Shown: positions 46,647 through 57,088 of the stretch, piece by piece
Numbering within the stretch: the first letter of the stretch is position 1
How the letters are laid out: each line of letters opens with the position of its first letter
Source of the DNA: Glebionis coronaria
Taxonomy: Eukaryota; Streptophyta; Magnoliopsida; Asterales; Asteraceae
Length of the DNA: 64,000 bases
Reading direction: 5' to 3'
Assembly: GCA_025667525.1 (NCBI GenBank)
Contig: CM046875.1
Coordinates: 122,874,340 to 122,938,339 of the forward strand
Made by a program: the position numbers and the translations under genes
Notes under the pieces: model-generated
Told to the model about the DNA's origin: nothing
What the model saw: only the letters and a program-made list of their open reading frames with translations
Database searches by the model: none

Positions 46647-49218
46647 TGTAACACCCCATTTAATAGGATAGAGTGCTACATTAAATTATGGCGTATCATC
46701 AAAGCATGCAAGGTAAATGTCTAAACATTCATGACCATAAATAGAAATACCGAATCAAACATCGGTAGTCTAGTAACTCACACACAAGCAATATAAGTAC
46801 TGTAAATGGAAAGGACTAAACAATGTCCGAAAGAAGTAAAGTATGTTAAAGTAGGAATAAATGCATAAGGTAAAAGAGGCCGGATAGCTTCCAATCCGAA
46901 TACACATACTCTGGAGTTCCTACTTGCGTCCTTGGGTACCTGCCGTTTGGGAACATAGAAAAGTAGACGGCTGAGCATAACGCTCAGTGCACGGATATAC
47001 CATAAAGCATGGAAAAAAACATAGAATATGGGAGCATATAAAGAATACTAAGCATGAATAGCAACCGAAATGAATAAGTACTGGAAAACCTAGTTGTTTG
47101 TCATGTTAACTAGTTTTAGTTCTGAAAACATAGCTTATGTTACTTATGAAAATCTGTATTAGTTAATGTACCATAATAGCCAATATAGGTCATGAGTTCA
47201 ACAACGTGCATGAATACTTGGAGGAGAGACCTCATCATGCAATTAGAGGGGTTGCCTTTAATTAACGGGTAAGTGGGTAGGAGGGATCAGCTTCTTGTGA
47301 AGGATGCAAGGCACACACCACATTCACCATGAAATCTTGACTAAAACATGTAACTAGGATGCACCCATACGCCCCACATGATAATATATTAATAAAATGG
47401 CCAAATAACTGAAAAGGGACGCCACGAGCTATCACTCCGCCGTGGTGAAGTCATAACACTAGTGCCTCTAGTGTTATGGTTATGGTACATCCATAACTAG
47501 GTGAAACTGGTCATGCATGCATATGGCTAAGGTAACTAATACTCATAAGCATTTAATCTGTAACTACTGGGGAAAATAGTTGGCTGCATACGGGAAATCC
47601 AAATGAAGGAAGAGATTGTCCTTACTGAAGGACGGGAAATCCGTACCTTATATCCAGTAGAAGTTAACGGAAACAATGAAGACTAATCCGCCTTGACAGA
47701 TAACACTACATAAGAAATTTGGACGTGTATGAGTTGTCTGAATTACATGTGTTTTTACTGGTTCCGTGTGTTATTAGCTTGTTATACGTATTCTGTCATG
47801 TTTTATTGTTTACTGTGTTAACTGTTGTTATTCTGATGTTCTTTTGTGTATTATTCATGTATTAGTGTATTATAATACTTGTATTGTAATACTAAGTAAC
47901 TTTCTAAAAATAGCAGGTTTCTATAAATAGTAAGTTTCCAAAAATAGAAGTTTCCAAAAATAGAAAGTTCCCAAAAATATTAAGTTTCCATAATTAGAAT
48001 TAAGCTGAATTATAAATAATAAGTGAAGTTAAATTAGTACAATACAAGTCATGGTTATAGCTTAATAATTAAATAATTGGTTAATTTAATTAAACTATAT
48101 ATTATATGATTTTAATTAAAATACATGTTTTAATTAAAATGACTAAGTATAAATACCTTAGGTTATACATGAATTAATTTAATAAATTAATTAACCTAAA
48201 GTTTAATATGACATGATTTATAAAAATAGTTTTTATAAAAAAACCCGAATCCCGAGCCCGTGTTCTAATTAAGCCGAACCAAATAAGCTATAAACAAAGT
48301 CCCACCGAGACCTTGGAGGGGTCTCGGTTGACACTAAACAAATCAACCAACCATGCAAAACATACCCCGACCTAGTGTAGGGTTTCTTGGTCTCGGGTCC
48401 TAACAACAAAAACCCACCGAGCCCCTAATGGGTATCGGTGGTGCCTCGGTGCACACTAACCGAAAACACAAACACACCCCGACCCATGGTCGGGGTTTCC
48501 TTGCTGCTCCGACCCAACACCAAACCAAGCCGAGATCTTTATGGTCTCGGTAGTGGTGAAATAAGACAAGCCGAGCACCCCCTTGGGGTCTCGGTGTCTC
48601 GGCCGGTCCAAGCCACAAACCAAACGCACCCTTGACAAAATTAATTAATCCTAGGTTATTCCTTTACATGTTCATGTGATTAATTAATTTTAAACATGAA
48701 ATCATAAGAAAATAAAAATGAAAAGAAAAGATTTTTGAATATACCCAATGCGTGTAGATTGACGAGGTGATCACGAATAATTAAACAAACACGAAAATCG
48801 TCCGGGTTTGCCCTTTTTCTTGATGTGGCCGGCGGCACAAGGTCCAAGAGAGAGAGATATTATTTTTCTGTAAACATAAAATAACGAAAAAGGTTTCCTC
48901 CAGATGTTTTTATTAAAATTGGTTTTGGGCCAAAAAGGCCCACTTGGCCTCCTCTCTTTATCTAGCCGCGGCATAGGGCACACCATGGGGTAAACCCATA
49001 GTTTTTCGTGTGTTAAATAATTAACGTGTGTGTTCGTGATTTATTATTCGTGATTTTGGTATTCGTGATCGTGTCACATTTATAATATTCATGATTGTTC
49101 GTTATTTATTGTCGTGACACGTGTATTAATATTATAAATGGAAAGTTTAAATTTTACCGTGTTTTCGTAAGTTACTGTTCACGTGTACTGTTCATAGGTT
49201 TTTAATGCGGGTTTTACA
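46647..49218 (-). repeat. 3' LTR of element E
   Basis: A 2.57 kb LTR collinear with 54523-57083. It contains a GC-richer block (48290-48610) made of six imperfect CCGAG...CTCGG hairpins. No coding region is supported; frames within it are by-products. Confidence 0.92.
48305..48610. repeat. Array of six CCGAG/CTCGG hairpins in E LTR
   Basis: Stem-loops start near 48305 (CCGAGACC-GGTCTCGG), 48366, 48417, 48478 (CCCGACC-GGTCGGGG), 48530 (CCGAGATC-GGTCTCGG) and 48571, spaced about 40-60 bp apart. The same array is at about 56158-56460 in the other LTR, with compensating and non-compensating changes. Confidence 0.65.
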
Positions 49219-49235
49219 ACTCTTCCCCTCCAAAA
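49219..49235 (-). other. Polypurine tract of E
   Basis: The minus strand reads TTTTGGAGGGGAAGAGT directly before the LTR start TGTAAAACCC. It is a long purine run in the right place to prime plus-strand synthesis. Confidence 0.85.
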
Positions 49236-49289
49236 GAATAATTCGTCCTCGAATTGGAGAAACGTAAACTGAAAGAAAACATACCCGGA

Positions 49290-50459
49290 TTAGAACTGGA
49301 AATGAGGGTAAGAAGTCCGTATAGACTCCTCCGTCTCCCAAGTGGCTTCCCGCTCAGGATGATCCCTCCAGAGGATTTTGACGAAAGGGATCGTCTTCCT
49401 CCGCATGACACGATCTTGTCGCTCAAGAACTTTCTCAGGTTCTTCGACATATGAAAGATCCTCTCGAATCTGATCAAGTGGATACTGGATAACATGAACT
49501 GGATAATAGTTGTATCCTCTGAGTAAGGACACATGGAACACGTTGTGAACGTGTGATAGCTGAGGCGGTAACGCTAAACGGTATGACCCTTCACCAACGC
49601 GTTCTATGATGTCGAACGGTCCGATGAAGCGAGGAATGAGCTTCCATCTGATTCCAAAACATCTAACTCCTCGTGCAGGTGATACCTTGAGGAAAACGTG
49701 ATCACCCACGTTGAAAGACACATCTCTACGACGTTTATCAGCATAGCTCTTCTGACGAGCACGAGCTTCCTGAAGTGTTGACTTGGCGACAATGACCTTC
49801 TCATTGGTCACTTCAATCATCTATGGACCTTCAAGCAGTCGTTCGCCCACTTGATCCCAGCAGATTGGAGCGCGACACTTTCTGCCATACAACATCTCAA
49901 AGGGAGCACACTTGATGCTAGCGTGCCAGCTGTTGTTGTATGCGAATTCTACTAGGAATATATAATCATCCCAGCTTCCTGACCATTCTAGAGCACACGA
50001 TCGCAACATGTCCTCCAATGTCTAAATGGTACGTTCCGAATGTCCGTCGGTCCAAGGATGAAAGGCAGTGCTGAGCTTAAGTCTGGTGCCCTAAGCTTTC
50101 TACAGACTTTGCCAGAAACGTGATGTGAAATGGGGATCTTTGTCAGAGATGATTTCTGATGGAGTGCCATGCAGTCTCATGATCTCCCTCTGGAATGTGT
50201 CTGCTAATTTGCTGACTGGATGCTCCTTGTGAATCAGCAGAAAATGAGCAGATTTAGTCAACCTATCCACAATGACCCAGATAGCGTCATTCTTCTTCTG
50301 TGTAACCGGAAGACCAGTAACAAAATCCATGGAGATTTTGTCCCACTTCCATGCTGGAATATCTAATGGTTGTAGTAAACCACTAGCTCGATGATGCTCG
50401 ATCTTTAACTGCTGGCAGATCAAACACTTAGAAACGAAGGTGGCAACATCCTGCTTCAT
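49290..50459 (-). pseudogene. E integrase with chromodomain
   Basis: Frames 50100-50459, 49821-50018 and 49290-49820 are one integrase. The zinc region ends in [12 protein letters not shown]. The core has SMDFVTGLP (Asp), [10 protein letters not shown] (Asp) and GHSERTI (Glu), followed by EFAYNNSWHASI, YGRKCRAPICW and GDHVFLKVSPARG. The C-terminal chromodomain shows YVEEPEKVLE, VKILWRD and ATWETEE. The catalytic triad is present. A stop near 50100 and others near 50022 (Gln to stop) and 49822 break the frame. The chromodomain places E in the chromovirus clade, probably Tekay-like. Confidence 0.88.
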
Positions 50460-50584
50460 ACCACTCCACTAAAAGTGTTGCTTGATGTCGTGGTACATCT
50501 TGGTAGAACCAGGATGTATGGTAAACGGAGAACTGTGAGCCTCAGTCAACACAGCTTCCCTGAGGGTAGAGTCATCAGGAACCA

Positions 50585-51481
50585 CTAGTCTAGTGCCCTG
50601 CCATAAGATACCGTCGTCGTTAACACAAAACTCCGTCTGCTGATCAAGGTTTTGAATGATAGCCTAAATCTCACCATCGTCCTTCTGAGCTTCCTTGATC
50701 CTAGAAAGTAAGTCTGGTTCCACTCTAAGATTAGCCCAGTAACCGTGCTGTCCTCGTACACAAAACTCGATGTTATCATGTCTAGTTCACGAATGATCTC
50801 CTTTGTAATCCAAATTCCAGCAATCATACCCGACCTTCTGCTTAGAGCATTTGCCACCACATTCGCCTTACCAGGATGGTACTGAGTGTTGGTGTCGTAG
50901 TCTTTCAATAGCTCTAACCATCTCCTCTGTTTCATGTTTAGTTCCTTTTGGGTGAAGATGTACTTGAGACTCTTGTGGTCGGTGAATATGTCACATGATT
51001 CACCATACAAATAATGTCTCTAGATCTTCAACACGAAAACAACTACTGCAAGCTCTAAATCGTGAGTAGGATAGTTTTCTTCATAAGGTTTCAGCTGTCG
51101 TGATGCGTATGCAATAACCTTCCCATGTTGCATGAGAACGCAGCCTAAACCCTTTCCTGAAGCGTCACTATATATCTGAAATCCACCTGAGCCAGATAGG
51201 AAAGTAAGAATAGGTACAATCACTAACTTCTGCTTAAGATCTTCAAAGCTCTTCTCTCGCTCTTCCGTCCAGACGAATTTCTCTCCTTTCCTCATCAGCT
51301 TAGTCAAAGGTAAGGCTAACCGTGAAAAGTTCTCTACAAATCTGCGGTAGTAGCCAGCTAAACCCAGAAAACTTCTAACTTCTGTTGCAGATGTAGGTCT
51401 CGGCCATTTAGTGATAGCTTCAGCCTTGGTAGGATTCATGGTGATCCCCTCTGCAGATACAATATGGCCCAGAAATGCCAC
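50585..51481 (-). pseudogene. E RNase H
   Basis: Frames 51020-51481 ([66 protein letters not shown]) and 50585-51010 ([43 protein letters not shown]) are one domain split by a stop at 51011-51019 where Trp is expected. The piece after 50850 continues into the linker toward integrase with frame disruption. Confidence 0.85.
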
Positions 51482-51486
51482 CTTGG

Positions 51487-52044
51487 TTAACCAGAACTCA
51501 CACTTAGAGAACTTGGTGTACAGCTGCTTCTGACGAAGAATCTGTAAGACTGTACGAAGGTGTTCCTCATGTTCCTCCCTGGATTTGGAGATATCAGGAT
51601 CTCATCAATGAACACAATAACGAACTTGTCCAGAAACTCATAGAAGACATGTTTCATCAAATCCATGAAGACAGCTGGAGCATTAGTGAGTCCGAATGGC
51701 ATGACTACGAACTCGTAGTACCCATAACGTGTACGGAAAGCAGTCTTGGAGATATCCTGCTCTTTAACCCATAACTGATGGTAGCCGGACCTCAGATCGA
51801 TATTAGGGAAATGCATGGCGCCTTGAAGTTGATAGAATAGGTCATCAATTCGCGGCAAAGGATAACGATTCATGATCGTGATCTTGTTCAGCTCACTATA
51901 GTCTATACATAAACGCATGTTGCCGTCTTTCTTCCTCACGAACAGTACCGCTGCACCCCATGGCGATGCACTGGAACGGATGAAACCTCGTTCCAGAAGT
52001 TTCTGCAGCTGATCTTTTAGTTCCTTAAGCTCTATAGGATCCAT
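51487..52044 (-). pseudogene. E reverse transcriptase with altered active site
   Basis: An RT domain: [70 protein letters not shown]. The active-site motif reads [11 protein letters not shown]. The normal FIDD has become FIDE (codon at about 51603), which should cripple polymerisation. The frame shifts just after it ([10 protein letters not shown]) before RNase H. Confidence 0.88.
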
Positions 52045-52690
52045 ATGGTAAGGAGCTTTGGAAATTGGCTCTGCACCTGTATGAGCTCGATTCCAAACTC
52101 GACTTCGCGAACAGGTGGTATGCCCGGAAGTTCATCTGGAAATACGTCAGGAAACTCTGACACAATAGGCTGATCTTGGATCAATGGAGACTCGGTAGTA
52201 ATGTCATGAATATTGGCTATGAAGCCCTGACAGCAGTGTGATAGCAATGCACATGCCTCTATGGATGAAATAATTTGTACTGACCTCCCTGGTAGAAAAT
52301 CATGGTGTATGTACTCTGGAGATTTAACATCACCGAAGATAACCCGATAAGTGTGGCAGTCAATCGTGGCCTGGTGTTTGGATAACCAGTCCATGCCCAA
52401 AATCAAGTCAAAATCGCACATGTCCAAAGGAAGTGCGTCAACTCTACGGATCTTGTCATCAAATTCTAGGGGAAGATATCTGTACACTTGAGTGATTCGT
52501 ACAGAGTCCCTAAGTGGCATGGAAATGCATAAGGCGTTATCTAATGGCATCGGGGAAATCCTAACACGTACAGAAAAAGTAGTGGACACGACTAAATGCG
52601 TCGCTCTAGTATCAAATAGAACACATGCTGCCAAACCATTAATAAAGAGATTTTTGGTGATGGTAACTGAAGTCTTATTCGCCTAATCTC
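52032..52690 (-). pseudogene. E aspartic protease
   Basis: The frame has FINGLAACVLFDTRATHLVVS and LILGMDWLSKHQATIDC. Retropepsins of this clade have Asp-Ser/Thr-Gly-Ala; here the Gly is Arg (DTRA), a probable loss of function. Upstream, a stop at about 52685 separates it from the nucleocapsid; downstream it overlaps the RT frame with a shift near 52040. Confidence 0.85.
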
Positions 52691-52914
52691 GAGTAGTAGT
52701 AAACACGCGACCAGAAGTAGGAGGTGGCTTAGTGTCGGCGTGTCCAGAGGTGCCTTCTATCTCACCTTAGTGACAGTCCTTCTGCTGATGGCCTTGTTGG
52801 CCACACTTGAAACAACCACTAGTACCTCGGCGACAATACCAGAGTTCCTGCGCGAACAAGTAGGACATATAGGATGCGTGAATCCTCTAGCAGACGTCCT
52901 AGTTAGCTGAGAGC

Positions 52915-52985
52915 CTGGTTAAGGATTTCATGTGAGACATGATCATGGAACATAAACATGATTACATAGAAGGTGTAAAATTTAC
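52915..52985 (-). other. Apparent gag intron 3 of E (71 bp)
   Basis: The minus strand reads TCATCTG|GTAAAT...CCTTAACCAG|GCTCTC. A CTTAAC near the 3' end could serve as a branch site. The Gly codon is split G|GC and the register is kept into the first Cys cluster (HPICPTC). Confidence 0.65.
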
Positions 52986-53050
52986 CAGATGAGGTAGAAC
53001 GGTTAGGCTGTGAACCCCAACGGTCCTGATCCCTGCCGTTACCATTGTTC

Positions 53051-53127
53051 CTGAATTAACAATTGTTGGAGTGTCAGAATACCATAACATAAGATAGTTC
53101 AACATGAAAGAAGGTTAATGTAGAGAC
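53051..53127 (-). other. Apparent gag intron 2 of E (77 bp)
   Basis: The minus strand reads AACAG|GTCTCT...GTTAATTCAG|GAAC. Joining gives an Asn-rich run through an AG|G Arg codon with no frame change. Confidence 0.65.
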
Positions 53128-53262
53128 CTGTTGTTGTTCGAGTTGTTACGGTAACTATCGTTACCGCCACGCCTCTCCGAACCAGAACGGTCATTAGTCT
53201 GACCGTTTCCCTTGGATGCTTACTGCTGAGCGGCCGCAGGCTTACGGTCGTCAGTCTTCTAC

Positions 53263-53351
53263 CTAGAATATATATATTGTTTAACAGAGGTTTATATGAA
53301 ATGAATAATACTGATGGAAATGAATTGTTTACAATTGGTGATTGACGATAC
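53263..53351 (-). other. Apparent gag intron 1 of E (89 bp)
   Basis: The minus strand reads AAGAG|GTATCG...ATATTCTAG|GT. It is AT-rich and GT-AG bounded. The Arg codon is split AG|G and the downstream exon continues in register. Confidence 0.65.
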
Positions 53352-54078
53352 CTCTTCACTGCTCTGTCATCACCGAACTCCTCTCGTTCCTGAAGCATCT
53401 CGATCTTACGGGCTGCATCGGCCACCTGTGCCACTGTATTGAAAGTAGCACATACCAAGTTGTTGGCAGCCGAAGTGCGAAGTGCCCAGCGGAACTTCTC
53501 AGCCTGCTCCGCAGCAGTTCCTGCGGCTGGACCCAGAAAACCTGCTAACCGGAGAAACCTTTGCATGAATTCATTGTTGTTTTCACCAGCAATCTGCTGA
53601 ATGCTATGGTAGTCTCTCTTGAGCTTCTCTTGTTCAGCATGTGGAAAGTACTGATTAAGGAAGAGCTCCTTAAACCGGTCCCATGTCAGTTGTGCAACCC
53701 AATTGTCACCACCGTTGGACTACTTGACCGATTTCCACCACTGCAGCACATCACCTTCAAACTTATAACAAGCCAGTCTTGCCTTGAAAAAACTATCACA
53801 ACCCATTGCATCGAAAATCTTCTCGATGTGAGAAATCCAAGCTTCAGCCTCGTTGGGGCTGTCAGTCTGATCAAACGAACGGGGTCGCTGTTTGTTGAAT
53901 CTCGCCAACCAAGTCATAAGAGTAACCGGTGGAGGAGGAGAGGGTTGTTGTGATTACCATGAGCCTGGAATTCCGCCTGAAGTTCATCTCTGGTTTCATT
54001 GCGAAGTTGGGGAAGGAGGGCTTATAGAGCTGCATTGACAGTTGCTGTCAAATCTGGAGTATTACGATTGTTCACCAT

Positions 54079-54505
54079 CTGACAGTTTAAACAACATAAT
54101 GCAACATAAATCATAAATCTGAAATGAGATAACATAAGAATGCATGAACAATGTATGAATCAAAGAAGCAGCTTATAATGCATGAAACAATGTAAAAATG
54201 CATGATGCAATTTATAAAACTTTTATATGAACGGGAGTGAACGCCTATGGTCAGTTCACACAAAACAAAAGACACGGCGCGGGGACGCCAATGGGTCGGT
54301 CCCAAAGTTAAAAGTTTCGATAAAAGCACCTGCGACTAAATAGGGCCAGTCCTGTACCAACCATTACTTAGTCATAAACCTGCTACAATGATATGAATGC
54401 ATGAAATAAAAATGAAAATGAATGAATGCATGAAAACCAGTTGTCAGTTCTGGTGACTACCCGTAAGTCACAGGTCATTTTTATAGAGCTATAGGTCGAA
54501 ACCTT
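54079..54505 (-). other. E 5' leader
   Basis: About 430 bp between primer-binding site and gag start. No frame is supported. ATG/CAT-rich repeats (AATGCATGAA-type) are scattered through 54110-54430. Confidence 0.5.
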
Positions 54506-54518
54506 GGCTCTAATACCA
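54506..54518 (-). other. Primer-binding site of E
   Basis: The minus strand reads TGGTATTAGAGCC four bases after the 5' LTR end; it matches the initiator-Met tRNA site with one change. Confidence 0.85.
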
Positions 54519-54522
54519 TAAT

Positions 54523-57083
54523 TGTAACACCCCGTTTATTAGGATAGAGTGCTACAGTAAATTATGGCGTATCATCAAAGCATGCAAGGTAAATATCTAA
54601 ACATTCATGACCATAAATAGAAATACCGGAATCAAACATCGGTAGTCTAGTAACTCACACACAAGCAATATAAGTACTGTAAATGGAAAGGACTAAACAA
54701 TGTCCGAAAGAAGTAAAGTATGATAAAGTAGGAATAAATGCATAAGGTAAAAGAGGCCGGATAGCTTCCGAATGCACATACTTTGAAGTTCCTACTTGCG
54801 TCCTTGGGTACCTGCCGTTTGAGAACATGGAAAAGTAGACGGCTGAGCATAACGCTCAGTGCACGGATATACCATAAAGCATGGAAAAAAACATAGAATA
54901 TGGAAGCATATAAAGAATACTACGCATGAATGGTAGCGGAAATGAATAAGTCCTAGAAAACCTAGTTGTCTGTCATGTTAACTGGTTTTAGTTCTGAAAA
55001 CATAGCTTATGTTACTTATGAAAATTTGTATTAGTTAATGTACCATAATAGCCAATATAGGTCATGAGGTCAACAACGTGCATGAATACTTGGAAGGGAG
55101 ACCTCATCATGCAATTAGAGGGGTTGCCTCTAATTAACTGGTAAGTGGGTATGAGGGATCAAATCCTTGTGAAGGATGCAAGGCATACACCACATTCATC
55201 ATGAAATCCTGACTGAAACATGTAACTAGGATGCACCCATACGCCCCACATGATAATATAATAATAAAATGGCCAAATAACTGAAAAGGGACGCCACGAG
55301 CTATCACTCCGCCGTGGTGAAGTCATAACACTAGTTCCTCTAGTGTTATGGTTATGGTACCTTTATAACTAGGTGAAACTGGTCATGCATGTATATGGCT
55401 AACGTAACTAATAAACATAAGCATTTAATCTGTAACTATTGGGGAAAACAGTTGGCTGCATACGGGAAATCCTAATAAAGGAAGAGATTGTCCTTACTGA
55501 AGGACGGGAAATCCATACCTTATATCCAGTAGAAGCTAACGGAAACGATGAAGACTAATCCGCCTTGTCGGATAACACTACATAAGAAATATGGACGTGT
55601 ATGAGTTGTCTGAATTACATGTGTTTTTACTGGTTCCATGTGTTATTAGCTTGTTATACGTATTCTGTCATGTTTTACTGTTTACTGTGTTAACTGTTGT
55701 TATTCTGATGTTCTATTGTGTATTATTCATGTATTAGTGTATTATAATACTTTTATTGTGATACTAAGTAACTTTCTAAAAATAGCAGGTTTCCATAAAT
55801 AGTAAGTTTCCAAAAATAGAAAGTTCCCAAAAACAGTAAGTTTCCATAAAGAATTAAGCTGAATTATAAATAATAAGTGAAGTTAAATGAGTACAATACA
55901 AGTCATGGTTATAGCTTAATAATTAAATAACTGGTTAATTTAATTAAACTATACGTTATATGATTTTAATTAAAATACATGTTTTAATTAAAATGACTAA
56001 GTATAAATACCTTAGGTTATACATGAATTAATTTAATAAATTAATTAACCTAAAGTTTAATATGACATGATTTATAAAAATAGTTTTTAAAAAAATACTC
56101 GAATCCCGAGCCCGTGCTCTAATTAAGCCGAACCAAATGAGCTATAAACAAAGTCCCACCAAGACCTTGGAGGGGTCTCGATTGACACTAAACAAATCAA
56201 CCAACTATGCAAAACATACCCCGACCTAGTGTCGGGGTTTCTTGGTCTCGGGTCCGAATAACAAAAACCCACTGAGCCCCCTAATGGGTCTCGGTGGTGC
56301 CTCAGTGCACACAAACCGAACACACAAACACATCCCGACCCATGATCGGGGCTTCCTTGTTGCGCCGACCCAAAACCAAACCAAGCCGAGACCTTTATGG
56401 TCTCGGTGGTGGTGAAATAAGACAATCCGAGCACCCTCCTTGGGGTCTCGGTGTCTCGGCAGGTCCAAACCACAAACCAAACGCACCCTTGGCAAAATTA
56501 ATTAATCCTAGGTTATTCCTTTACATGTTCATGTGATTAATTAATTTTAAACATGAAATCATAAGAAAATAAAAATGAAAAGAAAAGATTTTTGAATATA
56601 CCAATGCGTGTAGAATGACGAGGTGATCACGAATAATTATACAAACACAAAAATCGTTCGGGTTTGCCTTTTTTCTTGATGTGGCCGGCGACACAAGGTC
56701 GAAGAGAGAGAGAGAGAGAGAGATTAATTTTTCTGTAAACCTAAAATAATGAAAAAGGTTTCCTCTAGATGTTTTTATTAAAAACAATTTTGGGCCAAAG
56801 AGGCCCACTTGGCATCCTCTCTTTGTCTACCCGCGGCATAGGGCCCACCATGGGGTAAACCTGTAATTTTCCGTGTGTTAAATAATTAACGTGTGTGTTC
56901 ATGATTTATTATTCGTGATTTTGGTATTCGTGATCGTGTCACATTTATAATATTCATGATTGTTCGTTATTTATTGTCGTGACACGTGTATTAATATTAT
57001 AAATGGAAAGTTTAAATTTTACCGTGTTTTCGTAAGTTACTGTTCACATGTACTGTTCATAGGTTTTTAATGCGGGTTTTACA
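54523..57083 (-). repeat. 5' LTR of element E
   Basis: A 2.56 kb LTR collinear with 46647-49218, TGTAACACCC to GGGTTTTACA, including the hairpin array at about 56158-56460 and an (AG)n run at 56703-56722. AAGAA follows it and A's RT region resumes. Confidence 0.92.
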
Positions 57084-57088
57084 AAGAA

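Larger units (their letters stand above)
52750..54078 (-). pseudogene. E gag with three apparent introns
   Basis: It starts at ATG 54078-54076 (MVNNRNTPDLTATVNAAL). The capsid has FDQTDSPNEAEAWISHIEKIF, GDVLQWWKS, WDRFKELFLNQYFPHAEQEKL, NNEFMQRFLRLAGFLG and ADAARKIEMLQEREEFG. The hydrophilic linker to the zinc knuckle (GCFKCGQQGHQQKDC, near 52776-52825) is broken by three GT-AG segments: 53263-53351, 53051-53127 and 52915-52985. Removing them leaves one register rich in Asn, Gly and Arg. Stops near 54024 and 53718, a TAG just after the first junction, a TAA near 53220 and a one-base loss near 52843 are mutations. Confidence 0.8.
46647..57083 (-). mobile_element. Element E: chromovirus-like Ty3/gypsy retrotransposon
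   Basis: LTRs at 46647-49218 and 54523-57083 begin TGTAACACCC and end GGGTTTTACA. Flanking target repeats are GAGAA (46642-46646) and AAGAA (57084-57088), one mismatch. The interior has, leftward, an initiator-Met-type PBS (54506-54518), gag with apparent introns, protease, RT, RNase H, integrase, chromodomain and a strong polypurine tract (49219-49235). LTR divergence is about 3% by eye over the first 340 bp. Several stops and mutated catalytic residues make it inactive. Confidence 0.92.

Noticed and set aside
48400..48640. Open frames across the E LTR hairpin array (also 56123-56536)
   Set aside because: Low-complexity translations of palindromes on both strands; frames are not conserved between the two LTRs.
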